This document shows, piece after piece, positions 30,829 through 42,410 of a DNA stretch of 42,581 nucleotides (position 1 is its first letter; each line of letters begins with the position of its first letter). The translations under genes and the position numbers were made by a program. The notes beneath the pieces are model-generated. The model had not been told where the DNA came from. It did not search any database and saw only the letters and a program-made list of their open reading frames with translations. The DNA comes from Acidobacteriota bacterium (GTDB lineage Bacteria > Acidobacteriota > Vicinamibacteria > Fen-336), in NCBI GenBank assembly GCA_022340585.1, contig JAJDNS010000135.1:1-42581 (forward strand). The letters are read 5' to 3'.

Positions 30829-30864
30829 GCCGATTCGACGTGCAGGGACGGCGAACCGGCCGAG
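30829..30864 (-). terminator. intergenic hairpin repeat, copy B, at the end of the inositol-phosphate synthase gene
   Basis: Minus-strand GCCGGTTCG pairs with CGAATCGGC (one G-T pair) starting a few bases after the TAA at 30867. Downstream come CCCCACC, TTCCGTCCC (30813-30805) and a C/T-rich run, with no U-tract. This is the hairpin plus YTCCGTY pattern also seen after clpA and the tRNA. Confidence 0.5.
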
Positions 30865-30866
30865 TG

Positions 30867-32192
30867 TTAGTCGTAGTACTCGAGTCCCAGGTGGGTGATG
30901 AGCTCTTCGCCGCGGAGGTGGCGGAGGGTGTTCTTGAACTTCATCAGCTGGATGAAGATGTCGTGCTCGGGGTACAGGCCCTCGGCCGTCTGGGGGCTCT
31001 TGAAGTAGAACGACAGCCACTCCTGGATCCCGCTCATCCCCGACCGCTTGGCCAGGTCGGAGAAGATCGCCAGGTCGAGGACGATCGGGGCCGCGAGGAT
31101 GGAGTCCCGGGCCAGGAAGTCCACCTTGATCTGCATCGGGTAGCCCATCCACCCGAAGATGTCGATGTTGTCCCAGCCCTCCTTGTTGTCTCCCCGGGGC
31201 GGGTAGTAGTTGATCCGGACCACGTGGGAGATGTCGCCGTACAGCTCGGGGTACAGATGCGGCTGGAGGATGTACTCGAGGACCCCGAGCTTGCTGACCT
31301 CCTTGGTCTTGAAGGACTCGGGGTCGTCCAGGACCTCCCCGTCACGATTGCCGAGGATGTTGGTGGAGTACCAGCCGTTCATCCCCAGCAGGCGAGCCTT
31401 GAACCCGGGGGCCAGAATGGTCTTCATCAGGGTCTGGCCGGTCTTGAAGTCCTTCCCGCCGATGGGGGACCCGGTCTTGCGGGCCAGCTCCACCATGGCC
31501 GGGAAGTCGGCGGAGAGGTTCGGGGCGCCGTTGCAGTAGGGAATGCCCTCCTTGATCGCACAGTAGGCGTAGATCATGGAAGGGAGGATGTTCGGGTCGG
31601 AGTCGTCGAGCCCCTTCTCGAACTTCTCGAGGGTGGAGTGGACCTCGCTCTCCTGCCGGTAGACCTCGGTCGAGCCGCACCACACCATCACCAGGCGGTC
31701 CAGGCCGTTGTCCTTCTTGAAGGCCGCGATGTCCGCGGAGACCTGGTCGGCCAGGTCGCGCAGGGACTTTCCCTTCTTCACGTGAGGCCCGTTCAGCTTC
31801 TTGACGTACTGCGGGTCGAAGACCGCCGGCCACGGCTTGATGCCGTCCATGAAGTCCTTGATCGGCTCGAGGTGGCGGTCCTCGAGGACCCCGGCCTTCT
31901 TCGCCGCTTCGTAGGCGCTGTCCGGGAAGACGTCCCAGCCCCCGAAGACGAGATCCTCCAGCGAGGCCAGGGGAACGAAGTCACCGATCGCCGGGGACCG
32001 CCCGTCGGTTCTCTTCCCGAGGCGGACCGTGCCCATCTGGCTCATGGTGCCGATTGGCTTCGAGAACCCCCGGCGAATGGACTCCACGCCGGCGATGAAG
32101 GTCGTCGCCACCGCTCCCATTCCCGGAAGGAGAACGCCGAGCTTGCCCTCCGCAGGCGCAATCGTGCGCCCCTTTCCCGCTGCTGCTGTCAT
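30867..32192 (-). CDS. myo-inositol-1-phosphate synthase
   Basis: Converts glucose 6-phosphate to 1L-myo-inositol 1-phosphate with NAD, supplying inositol for phospholipids or inositol-based solutes. The 441-aa product has the N-terminal dinucleotide fold GVLLPGMGAVATTFIAGV (G-x-G pattern), the catalytic core segment GGKDFKTGQTLMKTILAPG, MNGWYSTNILGNRDG and SHVVRINYYPPRGDNKEGWDN cut at loops. These match the NAD-dependent family. ATG at 32192 has AGGAGG at normal spacing, unlike the leaderless genes nearby. No inositol monophosphatase or phosphatidylinositol gene is in the window, so the end product is unknown. Confidence 0.93.
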   Translation of the reverse strand: MTAAAGKGRTIAPAEGKLGVLLPGMGAVATTFIAGVESIRRGFSKPIGTMSQMGTVRLGKRTDGRSPAIGDFVPLASLEDLVFGGWDVFPDSAYEAAKKAGVLEDRHLEPIKDFMDGIKPWPAVFDPQYVKKLNGPHVKKGKSLRDLADQVSADIAAFKKDNGLDRLVMVWCGSTEVYRQESEVHSTLEKFEKGLDDSDPNILPSMIYAYCAIKEGIPYCNGAPNLSADFPAMVELARKTGSPIGGKDFKTGQTLMKTILAPGFKARLLGMNGWYSTNILGNRDGEVLDDPESFKTKEVSKLGVLEYILQPHLYPELYGDISHVVRINYYPPRGDNKEGWDNIDIFGWMGYPMQIKVDFLARDSILAAPIVLDLAIFSDLAKRSGMSGIQEWLSFYFKSPQTAEGLYPEHDIFIQLMKFKNTLRHLRGEELITHLGLEYYD

Positions 32193-32237
32193 GAGACTGC
32201 CTCCTGGTAGCGCCGATGCGCCTCATCGAAACACTTG

Positions 32238-32246
32238 ATCCTAGCA
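32238..32246 (-). promoter_or_regulatory. extended -10 (TGC-TAGGAT) for the inositol-phosphate synthase gene
   Basis: Minus-strand TGC-TAGGAT lies 45 nt before the ATG. It matches the TGC-TANNNT pattern and leaves a conventional leader with an AGGAGG ribosome site. No clear -35 is visible. Confidence 0.45.
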
Positions 32247-32274
32247 CACCGGCGCGGCGCCACCACCGCCGCCG

Positions 32275-32517
32275 TCAGAGGGGCCGATCGGCCAGGCGAC
32301 CGCTGTCCGCGAGGAACGTCAGGGCCGCGTCGGTGAGCTCTCGGTCGTGGCGCGGCCCGACGAATCGATGTTCCTCCACGTGGTAGTGGAGGATCCCGGA
32401 TCGCGCGAGATGCTCCTCGGTCTCGAACGAGTAGAACATCAGGATCCGGTTGGTGCGGGGCAGCCCGCTATCGTCAAAGAAGCCAAAGGTCAGGTTGTTC
32501 ATTGTCAGCGGTGGCAT
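32275..32517 (-). CDS. small protein of unknown function
   Basis: I do not recognise this 80-aa product. It is hydrophilic, with an aromatic-rich first half (NNLTFGFFDDSGLPRT, RILMFYSFE), a His-rich middle (HYHVEEHRFVGPRHDRE) and a helical end. No membrane segment or signal is seen. ATG at 32517 is used; ATG at 32502 is the alternative, and neither has a ribosome site. A consensus promoter and two hairpins lie directly upstream, which supports expression. It is transcribed in the same direction as the inositol-phosphate synthase gene, 82 nt upstream of it. Confidence 0.5.
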   Translation of the reverse strand: MPPLTMNNLTFGFFDDSGLPRTNRILMFYSFETEEHLARSGILHYHVEEHRFVGPRHDRELTDAALTFLADSGRLADRPL

Positions 32518-32541
32518 TCGACTCGGGGGACGGTGTTCTTC

Positions 32542-32587
32542 GGCTCCGATCGGAAGGGGCTCACCGGAGCCGCCCTTTTCGAGGGCG
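32542..32587 (-). ncRNA. structured 5' leader (two hairpins) before the small unknown gene
   Basis: From the predicted start at about 32587 the minus-strand RNA opens with hairpin CGCCCT-CGAAA-AGGGCG (32587-32571), then GGCTCCG / CGGAGCC (32571-32565 with 32548-32542) around 16 nt. About 25 nt remain to the first ATG. I do not match it to a riboswitch class I can recall. It may be a regulatory leader, a stabilising 5' fold or part of a small RNA. Confidence 0.4.
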
Positions 32588-32593
32588 AAAGAG

Positions 32594-32622
32594 AATCTAT
32601 TGAGCGAGGTTCCTCGTGTCAA
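32594..32622 (-). promoter_or_regulatory. strong two-box promoter (TTGACA, 17 nt, TAGATT)
   Basis: On the minus strand a perfect TTGACA (32622-32617), a 17-nt spacer and TAGATT (32599-32594) give the best sigma-70 type match in the window. Transcription would start near 32587, at the foot of the first hairpin. Confidence 0.7.
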
Positions 32623-32628
32623 GGTCTC

Positions 32629-32772
32629 GTTCGACCGCCATCGACGGGGTCGAACGCCGTGCCGCGGCCGCAAAGCCGCGCCCCGTGCGGTGATTCTCGA
32701 TGCTCACAAAGCACTTGAACTTCCGTCGGTAAATCGGACAAGCGGAACGCTTGATCCTCGTTGCGGGTTGAG
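32629..32772 (-). other. hairpin-rich gene-free stretch after smr
   Basis: GTTCGACC pairs with GGTCGAAC (32655-32648 and 32636-32629), GCGGC with GCCGC around a CGCAAA loop (near 32660-32679), and CAAGCG-GAA-CGCTTG at 32739-32753. The part 32690-32765 is clearly more A/T-rich than its surroundings. The smr transcript probably ends here. No coding frame with family similarity was found. Confidence 0.4.
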
Positions 32773-33096
32773 CTAAGGGGCTTCGTCGGAGAGTCGCAGC
32801 TCGACCACCGTCGCGCCCCACCCGCCCGCGCCGGGCGGCGCGTCGTCGAAGCTCCGCACCTCGGGCAGCGTCGCCAGGACTCTCCGCACTGCGGCCCGCT
32901 GAACTCCACGACCGCGACCGTGGGCGAGCCGAAGGTGACGTACTCCTCTTCCGTGACACGCGCGAACGTAGTCCTCGACCACCGACGGAATGTCCCGGGG
33001 GGCGAAGGGGTGCAGGTCGAGCTCACCGGTGAGGGGGATGCTCACCACCTCGCCGGGAGAGATCTCCTCGTCGCGCTCATCGTCCCCCGCGCTCAT
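32773..33096 (-). CDS. Smr-domain protein
   Basis: A 107-aa stand-alone Smr domain, related to the C-terminal nuclease-like domain of MutS2. It has the signature LDLH (near residue 27) and LRLAHGRGRG, the HGxGxG loop, followed by a helix (VQRAAVRRVLATLP) and final strand. Known Smr proteins nick or cleave nucleic acids, some acting on stalled-ribosome mRNA; the substrate here is unknown. ATG at 33096 overlaps the upstream gene's stop (ATGA), so it belongs to the metH transcript. The first 20 residues are acidic and not conserved. Confidence 0.88.
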   Translation of the reverse strand: MSAGDDERDEEISPGEVVSIPLTGELDLHPFAPRDIPSVVEDYVRACHGRGVRHLRLAHGRGRGVQRAAVRRVLATLPEVRSFDDAPPGAGGWGATVVELRLSDEAP

Positions 33097-33523
33097 TCCC
33101 GGGCTCCGCCGGACCGCCCCTGGGCCGCCCACTGGAAGAAGGCCGGCAGGTACTCGGAGTCGCCGAGCTCGAGGCGCTTGTAGACCTTGCCGATGGTGTC
33201 CCAGGCCGAGCCCTCGGCCAGCGTCACCACCATCGGCCACGGCGACAGGTCACGCAGGGGCGAGCGGGCCGTGGGTGCCCACTTCCCCTTCAGGTGCCTC
33301 ACCATCACCTCGCCGAGATAACAGCCGAAGACGAAGAGCACCTCGGCCACCGCCTCCCCGTCGAGGCCCTCCTCCCGCAACGACTCGATCTCGGCGTCCA
33401 GGCTCTCCAGGCTTTCCAGCGAGTAGTCGAGGGTCGTGTCGTACTCCTCGCGCGCGACCCTCACCGCGAGCTCGGCGTGGTCCTCGGCGTTGTCCGGCGT
33501 CGCCGGGTAGCGCAGACGCAGCT

Positions 33524-33527
<4 letters not shown>
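33093..33527 (-). CDS. unknown 144-aa protein, apparent CTG start
   Basis: I do not recognise the family. The protein has an acidic helical N-terminal half ([20 protein letters not shown]) and a motif-like centre [18 protein letters not shown], then [27 protein letters not shown] GxYLGEVxxRxLxGxW pattern of this kind appears in several uncharacterised families. No ATG, GTG or TTG lies near the 5' end; CTG at 33527 overlaps the metH stop (CTGA) and has a strong GAGGAGG 7 nt upstream, so I infer CTG initiation. The next in-frame GTG would remove 20 residues. Its stop overlaps smr. Confidence 0.65.
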
Positions 33528-37234
<3,707 letters not shown>

Positions 37235-37242
37235 GATCGATC

Positions 37243-37251
37243 AGTGTAGCA
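37243..37251 (-). promoter_or_regulatory. extended -10 (TGC-TACACT) with leaderless spacing for metH
   Basis: Minus-strand TGC-TACACT ends 8 nt before the metH GTG. The intervening GATCGATC contains no Shine-Dalgarno. I see no cobalamin riboswitch in the 150 nt between clpA and metH. Confidence 0.5.
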
Positions 37252-37343
37252 GGGCGATTGGAGGGGGGAGGAGGCGTATCAGGAAGCAGGGAGCAGGGCG
37301 CAGGAGGCGGAAAGCGCCGCGGGTGGAGGGGTGAGGGCAGGGT

Positions 37344-37386
37344 GACGGAGGTTCCGAGTCGGCCGTCTCAGCAGCCGACTCGGAAC
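37344..37386 (-). terminator. 13-bp stem-loop plus CTCCGTC after clpA
   Basis: Minus-strand GTTCCGAGTCGGC (37386-37374) and GCCGACTCGGAAC (37363-37351) form a perfect 13-bp stem, starting two bases after the clpA stop. CTCCGTC abuts the stem, and the RNA then runs C/T-rich for about 90 nt without a U-tract. Stem and flank resemble the hairpin at 42411-42455. Confidence 0.7.
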
Positions 37387-37388
37387 GA

Positions 37389-39728
37389 TCAGGCATCCGC
37401 GGGGGCGGGTCCGGATTCCGGGGGGGCGGGGGGGGCTTCCGGCTCCGGGGGCGATTCCGGCTCGGGCGGGGGCGCCCCCTCGAAGTCGAAGGTCAGCTTC
37501 TCCCCGTCGAAGCCCACCCGCACCGTTCCCCCGTGCTCGAGGTCCCCGAACAGGATCTCGTCGGTGAGGGGGTTGCGAACGTCGGTCTGGACGAGGCGGT
37601 TCAGGGGCCGGGCGCCGTAGACCGGGTCGAAGCCCTTCTCGGCCAGGTGCCGCCGGGCCTCCGGGGCCAGGTCGATCGCGACCTTGCGCTCCCGCAGCTG
37701 CGTCTCCAGCTCGAGGATGAACTTGTCCACGATGGTCTCCATGACCTCCGGGGAGAGGGAGCGGAAGGTGACCACCGCGTCGAGCCGGTTGCGGAACTCG
37801 GGGGTGAAGAAGCGCTCGATGGCCTGCTTGCCCCGGGACTTGGCGTCCTGCTCGTGATCGCCCACCAGGCCGATGGCGGACTGGCTCATCTCCCGGGAGC
37901 CGGCGTTCGAGGTCATGATCAGGGTGACCTGCCGGAAGTCCGCCTTGCGACCCGTGTTGTCGGTCAGGGTGGCGTGATCCATCACCTGGAGCAGGATGTT
38001 CATGAGGTCGGGATGGGCCTTCTCGATCTCGTCGAGGAGCACCACCGAGTACGGGTGCTGTCGCACGGCGTCCACCAGAAGCCCGCCCTGCTCGAAGCCC
38101 ACGTAGCCCGGGGGCGCGCCGATGAGCCGGGACACGGAGTGCTTCTCCGTGTACTCCGACATGTCGTACCGGTGGAACTCGTTCCCGAGGTGGCGAGCCA
38201 GCTGGCGGGCCAGCTCCGTCTTCCCCACCCCGGTCGGTCCGGTGAAGAGGAAGGCCCCCGCCGGCCGCTCCGGGGGGCCGAGCCCGGCTCGGGCCCGCTT
38301 GATGGCCGCGGCCACCGTTTCGACCGCCTCCTCCTGACCGAAGACCACGCGCTGGAGCGCTTCCCCGAGGGTGCGGAGCCGCTCCCGGTCGGACGAGGTG
38401 GCCTGGGTCTCGGGGATGCGGGCCATCCGGGCCACGACGCGTTCGATCTCGGGCACGTCCACGACGCGGTCGCCCTCCTTCGGCGGGTTCAGGCGGAGCA
38501 TGGCCCCGGCCTCGTCCAGGACGTCGATGGCGCTGTCCGGGAGACGCAGGTCGCGCAGGTGGCGCCGGGCCAGTCGCGCCGCCGCCTCCAGGGCGCCGTC
38601 GGTGTACTCGGTCTCGTGGTGCTTCTGGTAGCGCTCCCGGAGCCCCTCGAGGATGCGCACCGTGTCGCCCTCGTTCGGCTCGTCCACGTCGATCCGCTGC
38701 ACCCGCCGCGCCAGGGCCCGGTCTCGCTCGATGTGCTTGAACTCCTCGAAGGTCGTCGACCCCATCAGTCGGATCTCTCCCTCGGTGAGCACCGGCTTGA
38801 TCAGGTTGGCGAGGTCCATCGTCCCGCCGGTGGTGGCCCCCGCCCCCACCATGGTGTGCATCTCGTCGATGAAGAGAACGGGCAGATCCCGCTTCTTCAG
38901 CGCCCCGATCACGGCCTTGAACCGCTCCTCGAAGTCGCCACGGTACCGCGTGCCGGCCAGGAGCGACCCGGTGTCGAGGGCAAAGATCTCCCCCCCCTTC
39001 AGGACGTCCGGGCTGTCGTCCTGCAGCAACCGCTGGGCCAGGCCCTCCACGATGGCGGTCTTCCCCACCCCCGGCTCCCCCACGAAGACCGGGTTGTTCT
39101 TCCGGCGCCGGCACAGCACCTCCAGCGCCCGGCCCGTCTCCTGGAGGCGGCCGATCACCGGATCGAGCTTGCCCTCTCGGGCCCGCTCGCTGAGGTTGGT
39201 GGCGAAGGCGGACAGGGGGTCGCGCCCGGGTCCCTCCCCGTCCTCGGCCCCGCCTCCCGGGGCGAGGCCCTCCTCGTCCTCCCTCTCGACCTGGGGGCCC
39301 TTCCGGATCCCGTGGGAGATGTAGTTGAGGACGTCGAGACGGCTGACGTCGTGAGCCTTGAGCAGGGCCACGGCGTGGGACCGGGGCTCCCGCAGGATGG
39401 CCGCCAGCACGTCGCCCACGTCCGCCTCGTCCTTGCCCGCGCTCTGCACGTGGACCACCGCGGTCTGCAGCACGCGGCGGAAGGCCAGGGTCTGCTGAGG
39501 CGGCCGCCGGGCGCCGGCCGGCACCTTCTCGAGCGCCTGCTCGAGGAACTCCTCGAGCTCCTGACGCAGTCGCACCACGTCGGCCCCCGCGCCCTCGAGG
39601 ATGTCCTCGCCGTCGGGGTCGTGGGCCACCGCGTAGAGCAGGTGCTCCACGGTCAGGTTGGCGTGCCGGCGGACCATGGCCTCCCGGGCCGCCACGTTGA
39701 GAACCCGCTCGAGAGCGGCGCTGAACAC
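37389..39728 (-). CDS. clpA: ATP-dependent Clp protease ATPase subunit ClpA
   Basis: ClpA is a two-ring AAA+ unfoldase partner of ClpP. The 779-aa product has the Clp N domain (1-145), Walker A GEPGVGKTAI with Walker B VLFIDEMH in the first ring, and GPTGVGKTEL with VVLLDEIEKAH in the second. The ClpP-docking IGL occurs in QSAIGLVGD. No ClpB-type middle coiled coil is present. The last 45 residues are Pro/Glu-rich. GTG at 39728 is chosen because GAGGAGG lies upstream, inside clpS, and the protein then begins FSAALERVLN; a longer frame runs into clpS. The clpS-clpA order is classical. Confidence 0.95.
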   Translation of the reverse strand: MFSAALERVLNVAAREAMVRRHANLTVEHLLYAVAHDPDGEDILEGAGADVVRLRQELEEFLEQALEKVPAGARRPPQQTLAFRRVLQTAVVHVQSAGKDEADVGDVLAAILREPRSHAVALLKAHDVSRLDVLNYISHGIRKGPQVEREDEEGLAPGGGAEDGEGPGRDPLSAFATNLSERAREGKLDPVIGRLQETGRALEVLCRRRKNNPVFVGEPGVGKTAIVEGLAQRLLQDDSPDVLKGGEIFALDTGSLLAGTRYRGDFEERFKAVIGALKKRDLPVLFIDEMHTMVGAGATTGGTMDLANLIKPVLTEGEIRLMGSTTFEEFKHIERDRALARRVQRIDVDEPNEGDTVRILEGLRERYQKHHETEYTDGALEAAARLARRHLRDLRLPDSAIDVLDEAGAMLRLNPPKEGDRVVDVPEIERVVARMARIPETQATSSDRERLRTLGEALQRVVFGQEEAVETVAAAIKRARAGLGPPERPAGAFLFTGPTGVGKTELARQLARHLGNEFHRYDMSEYTEKHSVSRLIGAPPGYVGFEQGGLLVDAVRQHPYSVVLLDEIEKAHPDLMNILLQVMDHATLTDNTGRKADFRQVTLIMTSNAGSREMSQSAIGLVGDHEQDAKSRGKQAIERFFTPEFRNRLDAVVTFRSLSPEVMETIVDKFILELETQLRERKVAIDLAPEARRHLAEKGFDPVYGARPLNRLVQTDVRNPLTDEILFGDLEHGGTVRVGFDGEKLTFDFEGAPPPEPESPPEPEAPPAPPESGPAPADA

Positions 39729-39729
39729 C

Positions 39730-40044
39730 TCAGGCCTCCTCAATCCCGGCACGGAGGGGAAAGCCCTCGGACCGGGCCAGCTCGTGCACCGTCGCGACCT
39801 TGGTCTCTGCCACCTCCCAGGGGTAGACGCCGGCGAGACCGCGACCTCCGGTGTGCACCTCCATCATGACACGATAGGCCTCGGCCGGTCCCTTGTCGAA
39901 GACGGACTCGAGAACGTGCACCACGAACTCCATGGTCGTGTAGTCGTCGTTGTACAGCACGACGTTGAAGAGCTGGGGGCGCTTCGTCTTCGACTTCGGC
40001 TTCTCGACGACACCGCTGCCGCCTTCGCGATCCGGACGGGCCAT
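39730..40044 (-). CDS. clpS: Clp protease adaptor ClpS
   Basis: ClpS delivers N-degron substrates to ClpAP. The 104-aa product has a flexible basic start (MARPDREGGSGVVEKPKSKT) and the folded core PQLFNVVLYNDDYTTMEFVV cut by a loop, including the family NDD(Y/F)TTMEFV segment, then VMMEVHTGGRGLAGVYPWEVAE with the expected H and G positions. ATG at 40044 follows a TACAAT by 7 nt and has no ribosome site. The clpA start is one base after its stop, so clpS and clpA are co-transcribed. Confidence 0.95.
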   Translation of the reverse strand: MARPDREGGSGVVEKPKSKTKRPQLFNVVLYNDDYTTMEFVVHVLESVFDKGPAEAYRVMMEVHTGGRGLAGVYPWEVAETKVATVHELARSEGFPLRAGIEEA

Positions 40045-40051
40045 TGAGCTG

Positions 40052-40057
40052 ATTGTA
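40052..40057 (-). promoter_or_regulatory. -10-like TACAAT with leaderless spacing for clpS-clpA
   Basis: Minus-strand TACAAT ends exactly 7 nt before the clpS ATG. It is one of the closest to the TATAAT consensus among the short-spaced elements. No ribosome site lies between. Confidence 0.5.
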
Positions 40058-40073
40058 GCGAATGAGGGCGCCC

Positions 40074-40094
40074 CCGGCGGTCCGCCCCCGCCGG
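40074..40094 (-). terminator. GC stem-loop after the patatin gene
   Basis: Minus-strand CCGGCGG and CCGCCGG form a 7-bp stem around 7 nt, starting 5 nt after the patatin stop. There is no U-tract, and CTCCGT is absent here, so the termination call is weak. Confidence 0.35.
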
Positions 40095-40099
40095 CGACC

Positions 40100-42271
40100 T
40101 CAGTTCCAGCCCAGGGAGACCGAGAGGAGCGAGGCGCCCTGGTCCTGCCAGCCGAGCTCGAGGGCCAGGGGCCCGACCCGGCTGTGGTACACGAGCCCCG
40201 CCCCCACGCCCCAGCGCAGGTCGTCGAGAGTGATGTCACTCCGGGAGGCGTAGACGTTGCCGGAGCCCACACGGGCCACCGCGTCCAGGTTGTCGACGAC
40301 GCGGTACCGGACGCTCACCGCGCCGGCCAGCGCCTGGGGCCCCTTGAGCTCCTCGTGGTGGTAGCCGGGAATGAGATAGGGCCCCCCCACCCGGAACCAG
40401 TCGTAGATCGGCAGGTCGTCGCCAGAGAGGCCGGCGGAGGCGTCGAGCTGGAGCACCATCCGTTGTCCCATCCGCTGGGCCAGGCGGCCCTCGCCCTCCA
40501 CCCGCCAGAAGGGATGCGTCGCCCCGAGTCCGTCGGTACTCCACCACCCGTAGACGGCCAGGCGCCGCCCGGACTCCGGCCAGAGGAAGCGGTCCAGGTC
40601 GTCGTACACGATGCCCGCCAGAAAGGTGCGGACGTCGTCGGTGCCCTCGGTCAGAGCCAGCCCGGGCTTCCACCCGGTACTGACGCTTCCCAGGCGCAAC
40701 CCCGCCTCCAAGAGGCCCCAGCGCTCGAGGGGCGCCTGCAGCGCCAGGGTCACCCCTCGGCGGTCGAACTGGGCTCGGTTGACCTTGTCTCCCTCCTCGT
40801 CGAAGAAGCGCGGCTTGTCGGAGAAGATGTAGGCGTCTGCCCGGTAGGCGACGTGATGGAAGAAGGGCATCTCCCCTCGCAGCCCGAGCGCGCCACCCAG
40901 GTTGGCCTCGCTGGCCACCAGCAGCAGAGACGTCTCCTCGCCGGAGCCGAAGGTGTTCCGGTTGCGGAGCCGCAGCACGCCCCGGGCCTTCTCCCACTCG
41001 GTGAAGGCGGCCCCCACGTCCGCACGATTCGCAGGCGCCTCCCGGACGACCAGGGTGATCCGCAGTCCCTCAGGCACCGGCTCGAACTCCATCCAGGCGT
41101 GCTCGAGAAGGCCCGTCGCCTCGATCTTGTCGAGGGCCCGCAGACCCTTCTCGAGGTCGAATCCAGGCCCCACCGGGATGTTGAAGATGCGCCGGAGGAC
41201 GCGCTCGCCCAGGCGGTCGTTCCCTCGCACACCCACCTCGGCGATCGTGGCGCCCTCGAGGACCCGCTCGGGCCCGAACCGGGTCCGGCGCGGAAGATCG
41301 CCGCCGTGACCCGCCGCCACCAGCTTCTCGCGGATCTCGGGAATGGCGGCCTTCATCGCCTCATAGCCTGCCTCGATGAGCGTCTCGAAGTCCGAGTACC
41401 TGGTCGAGAGGTGTCGTCCCAGGTCCGGCTTCACCAGGACGTCGGCGTCTGCGGCGTAGTCCTCGTACCGCCTCACCATGAGGAGATTGGAGACCTGCTC
41501 GGCGACGCCGAGGGCGGTCCGGTAGTCGTCCGGCTCCAGGGGCGGGCTGCCGACGTCGACCGCCACCAGGACGTCCGCTTCGAAGGCCCGGGCCACGTCC
41601 ACGGGCAGGTTGTCCACCACCAGGCCGTCCACCAGACGGTGTCCCTCCCACTCCACGGGAGGGAAGGCCACCGGAATCGACATGCTCGCCCGCACCGCCA
41701 GGGGGAGGTCGCCCCGATCGAGGATGACCCGCTCGCCGTCGTCGAGGTCGGTGGCCACGCACCGGAAGCGGATGGGCAGGCGGTCGAAGTCGTTGCCGGC
41801 GGCGTAGCCCGCGGGCGCCAGCTGCTCGATCAGGTAGCGGTTGATGCGGTGCTCGGCGAGGAGGCCGGCCCCGAGGCGCAGCTCCGACCAGCTGAAATCC
41901 GCTCCGGCGAAGGTCCGGAAGCGGTCTTGCCGGCGCGCCACCGGCAGGTTCCGCCGGTCCGGCCGGCCACTGAAGAGGGAGTCCCAGCCCACGGACCGGA
42001 CGATCTGGTCCAGCTCCGCCGTGGTCTTGCCGGTCGCGTAGATGCCGCCGACGACCGCCCCCATGCTGTTGGCGGCAATGGCGTCGACGGGGATCTCCGC
42101 CTCCTCGAGGGCACGCAGGGCCCCGATGTGGGCGATCCCGCGGGCCCCGCCCCCGCTCAGGGCGAGGGCCAGACGGGGCCGGTCGGTCCGAGCGTTGCCC
42201 GTCTGGGGCGATGCTGTCGCCGCCCCGACCGAGAGGAGGACGAGAGCAGCGAGGGCAGGGCTGCGGGACAT
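40100..42271 (-). CDS. patatin-like phospholipase with POTRA and Omp85 barrel (type Vd-like)
   Basis: The 723-aa product has a signal peptide (about 1-20, LAALVLLSVGAATA), a patatin domain (about 32-310), one POTRA-like domain (about 320-395: TIAEVGVRGNDRLGERVLRR) and a C-terminal beta-barrel ending LLSVSLGWN. The catalytic dyad is Ser69 in ANSMG and the Asp of LVDGLVVDN; SGGGARG supplies the oxyanion hole. The first Gly of GxSxG is Ala here. This matches the PlpD/FplA architecture, in which the barrel anchors or exports a phospholipase at the outer membrane. ATG at 42271 follows TAGACT by 7 nt with no ribosome site. Confidence 0.9.
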   Translation of the reverse strand: MSRSPALAALVLLSVGAATASPQTGNARTDRPRLALALSGGGARGIAHIGALRALEEAEIPVDAIAANSMGAVVGGIYATGKTTAELDQIVRSVGWDSLFSGRPDRRNLPVARRQDRFRTFAGADFSWSELRLGAGLLAEHRINRYLIEQLAPAGYAAGNDFDRLPIRFRCVATDLDDGERVILDRGDLPLAVRASMSIPVAFPPVEWEGHRLVDGLVVDNLPVDVARAFEADVLVAVDVGSPPLEPDDYRTALGVAEQVSNLLMVRRYEDYAADADVLVKPDLGRHLSTRYSDFETLIEAGYEAMKAAIPEIREKLVAAGHGGDLPRRTRFGPERVLEGATIAEVGVRGNDRLGERVLRRIFNIPVGPGFDLEKGLRALDKIEATGLLEHAWMEFEPVPEGLRITLVVREAPANRADVGAAFTEWEKARGVLRLRNRNTFGSGEETSLLLVASEANLGGALGLRGEMPFFHHVAYRADAYIFSDKPRFFDEEGDKVNRAQFDRRGVTLALQAPLERWGLLEAGLRLGSVSTGWKPGLALTEGTDDVRTFLAGIVYDDLDRFLWPESGRRLAVYGWWSTDGLGATHPFWRVEGEGRLAQRMGQRMVLQLDASAGLSGDDLPIYDWFRVGGPYLIPGYHHEELKGPQALAGAVSVRYRVVDNLDAVARVGSGNVYASRSDITLDDLRWGVGAGLVYHSRVGPLALELGWQDQGASLLSVSLGWN

Positions 42272-42278
42272 TAACGGC

Positions 42279-42284
42279 AGTCTA
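42279..42284 (-). promoter_or_regulatory. -10-like TAGACT with leaderless spacing for the patatin gene
   Basis: Minus-strand TAGACT ends 7 nt before the ATG at 42271, the same hexamer as before murA. The sequence between, GCCGTTA, has no ribosome site. Confidence 0.45.
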
Positions 42285-42321
42285 ACCGACGGGGGGAGGG
42301 CGACGAAGGAGGACGGCTTGA

Positions 42322-42344
42322 AACGGAGGATTCCGAGTTCGACG
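42322..42344. repeat. partial copy of the intergenic hairpin repeat
   Basis: These 23 bases match 42411-42433 with one difference, including the CTCCGTT motif (minus strand) and one arm TTCCGAGTTCG. The partner arm is missing, so it looks like a truncated or half-duplicated copy of the neighbouring terminator. Confidence 0.6.
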
Positions 42345-42410
42345 GGCAGGGGTGTGGAGCCGGAACCGGCGGCTGGGGGTTGATGGTGGGACGGGAGTGC
42401 CGCCCCGGGG

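Noticed and set aside
32597..32959. Candidate gene on the minus strand between smr and the small unknown gene
   Set aside because: The frame overlaps smr in another phase, contains the promoter and hairpins, and has no recognisable similarity.
37249..37388. Cobalamin or SAM riboswitch before metH
   Set aside because: The gap holds a clpA terminator-like hairpin and a purine-rich stretch, with no cobalamin or SAM box that I can see, and the metH -10 leaves essentially no leader.
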